From the NCBI RefSeq assembly GCF_030489605.1, contig NZ_JAUKFY010000001.1, positions 62,001 through 126,000 on the forward strand: a stretch of DNA of 64,000 nt, written 5' to 3'. The notes under the pieces were generated by a model. That model did no database searches, had not been told where the DNA came from, and saw only the letters and a list, made by a program, of their open reading frames with translations. A program made the translations under genes and the position numbers. This document shows, in pieces, positions 63,833 to 64,000 of the stretch (the first letter of the stretch is position 1; every line of letters begins with the position of its first letter). The DNA is from Brevibacillus laterosporus. Its GTDB lineage: Bacteria > Bacillota > Bacilli > Brevibacillales > Brevibacillaceae.

Positions 63833-64000
63833 CAATAATTTGATTGATAAATAACATTGTTACTAATTCATCGGAAACAACATCATTATTTTTACATAAT
63901 AAAAACATAATAATAAAATGTGATAGAAAAATATTGAAGAAAATGTCCATTATTGGTAGTATTGAAAAATAAACCTGTAATTTTATGTATTATAATGCAA
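63833..64000 (+). other. AT-rich right edge with a promoter-like -10
   Basis: No gene is visible to the end. TATAAT at 63991-63996, within TATGTATTATAAT, is a strong -10-like motif, so a transcript may begin just past the window edge. Confidence 0.35.

Overview
The window is a stretch of Firmicute (Bacillota) chromosome. Gene order and protein character suggest the Brevibacillus lineage of spore-formers, possibly the low-GC B. laterosporus group; this is inferred from memory of gene families, not from a search. Support comes from sporulation-linked genes (YheC/YheD, YheB, YtvI), Gram-positive primosome genes (dnaB-dnaI), strong AGGAGG-type ribosome binding sites with frequent GTG/TTG starts, and Bacillus-like gene order. 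I see no rRNA, tRNA, insertion sequence, prophage or CRISPR array. Layout: 1-6076 holds YheC/YheD-type spore ATP-grasp genes, yheB, an NhaC antiporter, mscL and yheA. 6363-20919 is the conserved central-metabolism block ytoI, a RodZ-like HTH gene, ytpI, dnaE, malic enzyme, a FadR-type regulator, accDA, pfkA, pyk, a thioesterase and fxsA. 21121-28834 continues with ytvI, the TCA genes citZ-icd-mdh, and phoPR. 28994-32030 interrupts the Bacillus order with a VanW protein, a YitT membrane protein, an EamA exporter and a 41-residue membrane ORF. 32281-46180 resumes it with polA, mutM, coaE, a lytic transglycosylase, an AraC regulator, gapB, an S-layer-anchored PepSY protein (where Bacillus has speD), an HD-GYP protein, nrdR, dnaB and dnaI. 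The last third is accessory: kbl-tdh for threonine to glycine; a Fur-box-preceded siderophore-binding lipoprotein; a secreted module of one GH8 glycosidase and two AA10 lytic polysaccharide monooxygenases; a Gfo/Idh/MocA oxidoreductase; the trehalose system treR / treP-treC; and topB. How the genes work together: accDA, pfkA, pyk, malic enzyme, citZ-icd-mdh and gapB cover glycolysis, gluconeogenesis, the oxidative TCA branch and fatty acid initiation around pyruvate. Promoter-proximal sites suggest their control: a perfect GntR/FadR-type palindrome on the malic enzyme promoter, a CcpN-like box in the gapB promoter, a 16-bp palindrome before pfkA, and a 54-bp double TreR operator plus a cre site at treP. 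The GH8/AA10 group would attack chitin or chitosan outside the cell. The best candidates for undescribed biology are regulatory or very small: an aromatic-rich leader ORF entwined with a terminator at the right end (its target lies beyond the window), the microORFs ahead of mscL and the YitT gene, a Cys/Trp-rich microORF between dnaI and kbl, and the 41-residue membrane ORF at 31010-31135. I found no clear multi-gene novel system.
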